NCBI GenBank assembly: GCA_963844845.1
Contig: CAWJPW010000001.1
Location: forward strand, 470,218 to 534,217
Direction of reading: 5' to 3'
Source of the DNA: CAWJPW01 sp963844845
Lineage (GTDB): Bacteria > Acidobacteriota > Thermoanaerobaculia > Thermoanaerobaculales > Sulfomarinibacteraceae
DNA: 64,000 nt
Shown here: positions 62,501 through 64,000 of the stretch, piece after piece
Numbering within the stretch: the first letter of the stretch is position 1
How the letters are laid out: each line of letters starts with the position of its first letter
Made by a program: the position numbers and the translations under genes
Notes under the pieces: model-generated
What the model was told of the DNA's origin: nothing
Databases searched by the model: none
The model's input: only the letters and a program-made list of their open reading frames with translations

Positions 62501-64000
62501 GGCGTGACGCCGCCGGTGGTCGAGGTGGCCGACGCCGCCACCGCCACCGCAACCGTGACGGCCGACTCCGACGGCACTGAGCTCGGCGCCATCGCCTTCC
62601 CGGAGACGGAGATCGGCTTCGCGGCGAGCGGCGGCAGCGTGCCGGCCTCGGTCGAGACCACGTCCGGCACGGCGGCGGCGGCCTTCACCGCCGCCAGCCA
62701 GGGCCTCGGCTGGGTCAGCGCGACGCTGGACAACGCCGTCGCCACCCGGCGGGTGCTGGTCACCGAGGGCGGCGCGGTCACCGTCCAGTCGATCTCCGAG
62801 AGCGGCGGCACGCCGAGCGTGGAGGATAACGACTACACCCGCATCCTCGACGTGGTCGAGGCGGTGGGCGACGACGTCACCGTGCTCCTCGACGGCACCT
62901 TCGACTGGACCGAGCCCTTCGCCAACCTCGCCTGGTCGCGCGGCAACGACGGCCTCGCCGGGACCGGCGACGACTACGTCATCGCGGCGCCGCCCGGCTT
63001 CGAGAACGTGACCATCGGCGCGGCGGCGCCCGGCGCCGCCCTCATCCAAGGCCCCGGCGACCTGCCCGGCGTCAACCTCGAGGGCTTCCTCGGCCTGTGG
63101 GACGGCTCGTACCACGGCTGGACCATCGAGAACCTCGACATCCGCGGCTTCGATCTGTCCATCGCGATGTTCTTCACCGGCGTGCACGACTTCGACGGCG
63201 TGACCATCGCCAACAACCACATCGAGATCCCACCCGACCTCAACGCCACCGTCGCGCCCGACGACGTGAACCAGAACATCGGCATCCACTTCAGCTTCGG
63301 CGTCGACCAGACGATCACGGGCAACGAGTTCGTGCTGCCCGGCACCGGGGTGTCCGACTCGACCTCGCCGAGCCCGTCCAAGGCGTCCTCGGTGGTGATG
63401 CAGTCCAACACCAGCGGCGGCGCGGTCTACGACGGCCTCCACATCACCGACAACCTCATCCGCATCACCGGCGCCCAGTCGTCCGATCCCGAGTGGATCT
63501 ATGGCATCTGGGAGAACGGCCACGCCAACACCTCGAACATCACGGTGAGCGGCAACTCGTTCGTCAACGAGGACCCGGGTAACGACCCGGCGCTCAACCT
63601 GCAGCGCGCTTTCCGGGTGACCTCGCACTCGTCCGACACCACCACCGTGACCTACGCGGGCAACCTGGTCTCGGGCGCCAACATCGCGATCCACTGGATC
63701 GGCGACAGCTACACCTCCCAGCCGCCCGCCTCGGTGCTGCCCGTCCAGGTGACCGGCAACACCCTGCTCGGCAACGGCACCGGCGTCTGGGTGCACTCCG
63801 ACAACGGCAACACCAACAGCAAGGCGACCCTGCTCTACAACCGTCTCGCCGGCAACACCACCGGGGTGCGCTGCGACGACTCCACGGTCACCGCCGAGGA
63901 CAACTGGTGGGGCTGCAACGGCGGCCCGGGCTCAGCCGGCTGCGACAGCGCCAGCTTCTCCGGTACCGGCGCGCTGGACACCGACCCGTGGCTGATCCTC
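59507..64000 (+). CDS. giant secreted beta-helix repeat protein (continues past window)
   Basis: At least 1,498 residues and still open at the window edge. Signal peptide VAFAIAAGAAPSAAAAG. The mature part is about 500-residue units beginning near residues 95, 599 and 1101. Each unit contains GDTPTxxDNDFTRIN, TFDWTE, a right-handed beta-helix (WTIENLDIRGFDLSIAM..., VTIANNHIEIP, ITVSGNSF) and EDNWWGCNGGPG. An Ig-like beta-sandwich (TPPVVEASSSAAVSASLQLDSDG) closes units 1 and 2. Units 2 and 3 are almost identical in DNA over long stretches. Probably a surface adhesin or polysaccharide-binding protein; no lyase active site recognised. Confidence 0.88.
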   Translation, partial: MDRSRAFVTITCFVAFAIAAGAAPSAAAAGTTLVYVSAADRTEGPMTLAMELPAHQPLRRAADGEPDLRTRGVQVVQSSQRAPILLVESVAVTGDTPTATDNDFTRINEALQAVGVLGDGTSVRLVGTFDWTEPNAFTSWAANDYLLLPPGGVADVTVGAQALGDATILGPGDLPDLYWEGFLYMYGGTYQGWTVQNLDIRGFDWSIAMMYDPTGGSTEDFNGVTIAHNHIEMPQDLNAVVAPEDSMQNVALHLGFGSNQTIADNEILIPGDSVSDTTTDPLHPTHAANIALQSNTSGGDVYDGLQIIDNTIHVLHAAAADPSWIYGIWENSAGNTSNITVSGNSFINDDPANDPAANHQRAFRVTSHSSATTTVTYADNLVTGANVAIHWIGDGYQSKPAASVLPVQLVGNTLLGNGTGVWVHTDFDPAQANSKANLLYNRIVGNTVGMRCDDAQVTAEDNWWGCNGGPGEAGCDTAAFSGIGFLDSDPWLVLGLAVTPPVVEASSSAAVSASLQLDSDGADLGAIAFPASTVALSATHGTIPASADTVDGEALASFTASSQGPAIATAVLDNATVSTRFLVTEGAAVTVQSIGESGDTPTDDDNDFTRINDVLQLVGDDVTVLLEGTFDWTEANAAASWALGSDGLAGTDDDYSLSAPGGFSGVTFGAASAGAARIDGPGDLSAVNLEGFLGLWDGSYHGWTIENLDIRGFDLSIAMFFTGVHDFDGVTIANNHIEIPPDLNATVAPADVNQNIGIHFSFGVDQTITGNEFVLPGTGVSDSTSPSPSKASSVVMQSNTSGGAVYDGLHITDNLIRITGAQSSDPEWIYGIWENGHANTSNITVSGNSFVNEDPGNDPALNLQRAFRVTSHSSDTTTVTYADNFVSGANIAVHWIGDSYTSQPPASVLPVQVTGNTLLGNDTGVWVHSDNGNTNSKATLLYNRLAGNTTGVRCDDSTVTAEDNWWGCNGGPGSAGCDSASFSGTGALDTDPWLILGLGVTPPVVEVADAATATATVTADSDGTELGAIAFPETEIGFAASGGSVPASVETTSGTAAAAFTAASQGLGWVSATLDNAVATRRVLVTEGGAVTVQSISESGGTPSVEDNDYTRILDVVEAVGDDVTVLLDGTFDWTEPFANLAWSRGNDGLAGTGDDYVIAAPPGFENVTIGAAAPGAALIQGPGDLPGVNLEGFLGLWDGSYHGWTIENLDIRGFDLSIAMFFTGVHDFDGVTIANNHIEIPPDLNATVAPDDVNQNIGIHFSFGVDQTITGNEFVLPGTGVSDSTSPSPSKASSVVMQSNTSGGAVYDGLHITDNLIRITGAQSSDPEWIYGIWENGHANTSNITVSGNSFVNEDPGNDPALNLQRAFRVTSHSSDTTTVTYAGNLVSGANIAIHWIGDSYTSQPPASVLPVQVTGNTLLGNGTGVWVHSDNGNTNSKATLLYNRLAGNTTGVRCDDSTVTAEDNWWGCNGGPGSAGCDSASFSGTGALDTDPWLIL

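Overview
The window is 64 kb of very GC-rich bacterial chromosome with tightly packed, mostly housekeeping genes. There is no rRNA, no CRISPR array and no intact transposase or prophage. The gene mix fits an environmental Gram-negative bacterium: a sigma-54-controlled arginine operon, a pyrophosphate-type phosphofructokinase, PEP carboxylase, RNase E/G with an arginine-rich tail, phenylalanine hydroxylase with 4-hydroxyphenylpyruvate dioxygenase, periplasmic adaptors and secreted beta-helix proteins. Acidobacteriota or a neighbouring phylum is my guess; nothing in the window proves it.

Layout. 1-1.0 kb: end of an acyl-CoA dehydrogenase gene and a zinc-ribbon membrane protein. 1.0-7.5 kb: an NtrC-type regulator divergent from argC-argB-argD-acetyltransferase-argJ, with a near-consensus sigma-54 promoter and two palindromic activator sites between them. 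7.5-8.6 kb: a broken prephenate dehydratase remnant and a 163-bp palindromic MITE. 8.6-20 kb: an unusual cNMP-domain/AAA+/polyferredoxin fusion, a PEBP-family protein, a beta-helix protein, a class A penicillin-binding protein, hpd, ackA and an eroded SodC-like lipoprotein. 20-33.4 kb: RNase E/G, a TPR protein, an esterase, ppc, methyltransferases, a nucleoside phosphorylase operon, a methyltransferase-Rieske pair and phenylalanine hydroxylase. 33.5-46 kb: a TMTC-like membrane protein, a sulfatase-fold enzyme, a quinone oxidoreductase, and three HlyD-type adaptors followed by a MacB/FtsX-type permease. 46-58.4 kb: an enoyl-CoA hydratase family protein, PPi-PFK, an M16 peptidase pair, a REC-PATAN-DegV fusion, a glycosyltransferase, a CHASE-GGDEF cyclase and a Cys-rich exported protein. 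59 kb: tRNA-Thr(CGT). 59.5-64 kb: a giant tandem-repeat beta-helix protein that runs off the window.

The most unusual content is a dispersed, hairpin-rich, non-coding repeat family in three intergenic regions (27.3-27.7, 35.5-37.0 and 44.6-46.1 kb). It carries an invariant 60-bp palindromic core (five copies) and stems whose sequences differ between copies while base pairing is kept. Each array lies just 3' of a gene and in the same orientation as that gene. The two long copies are inverted relative to each other and flank a 7.5-kb segment.

The other systems worth attention are the sigma-54 control of arginine synthesis through a regulator with a pseudo-receiver domain, and the cNMP-AAA-polyferredoxin fusion, which looks like a redox-linked membrane sensor.
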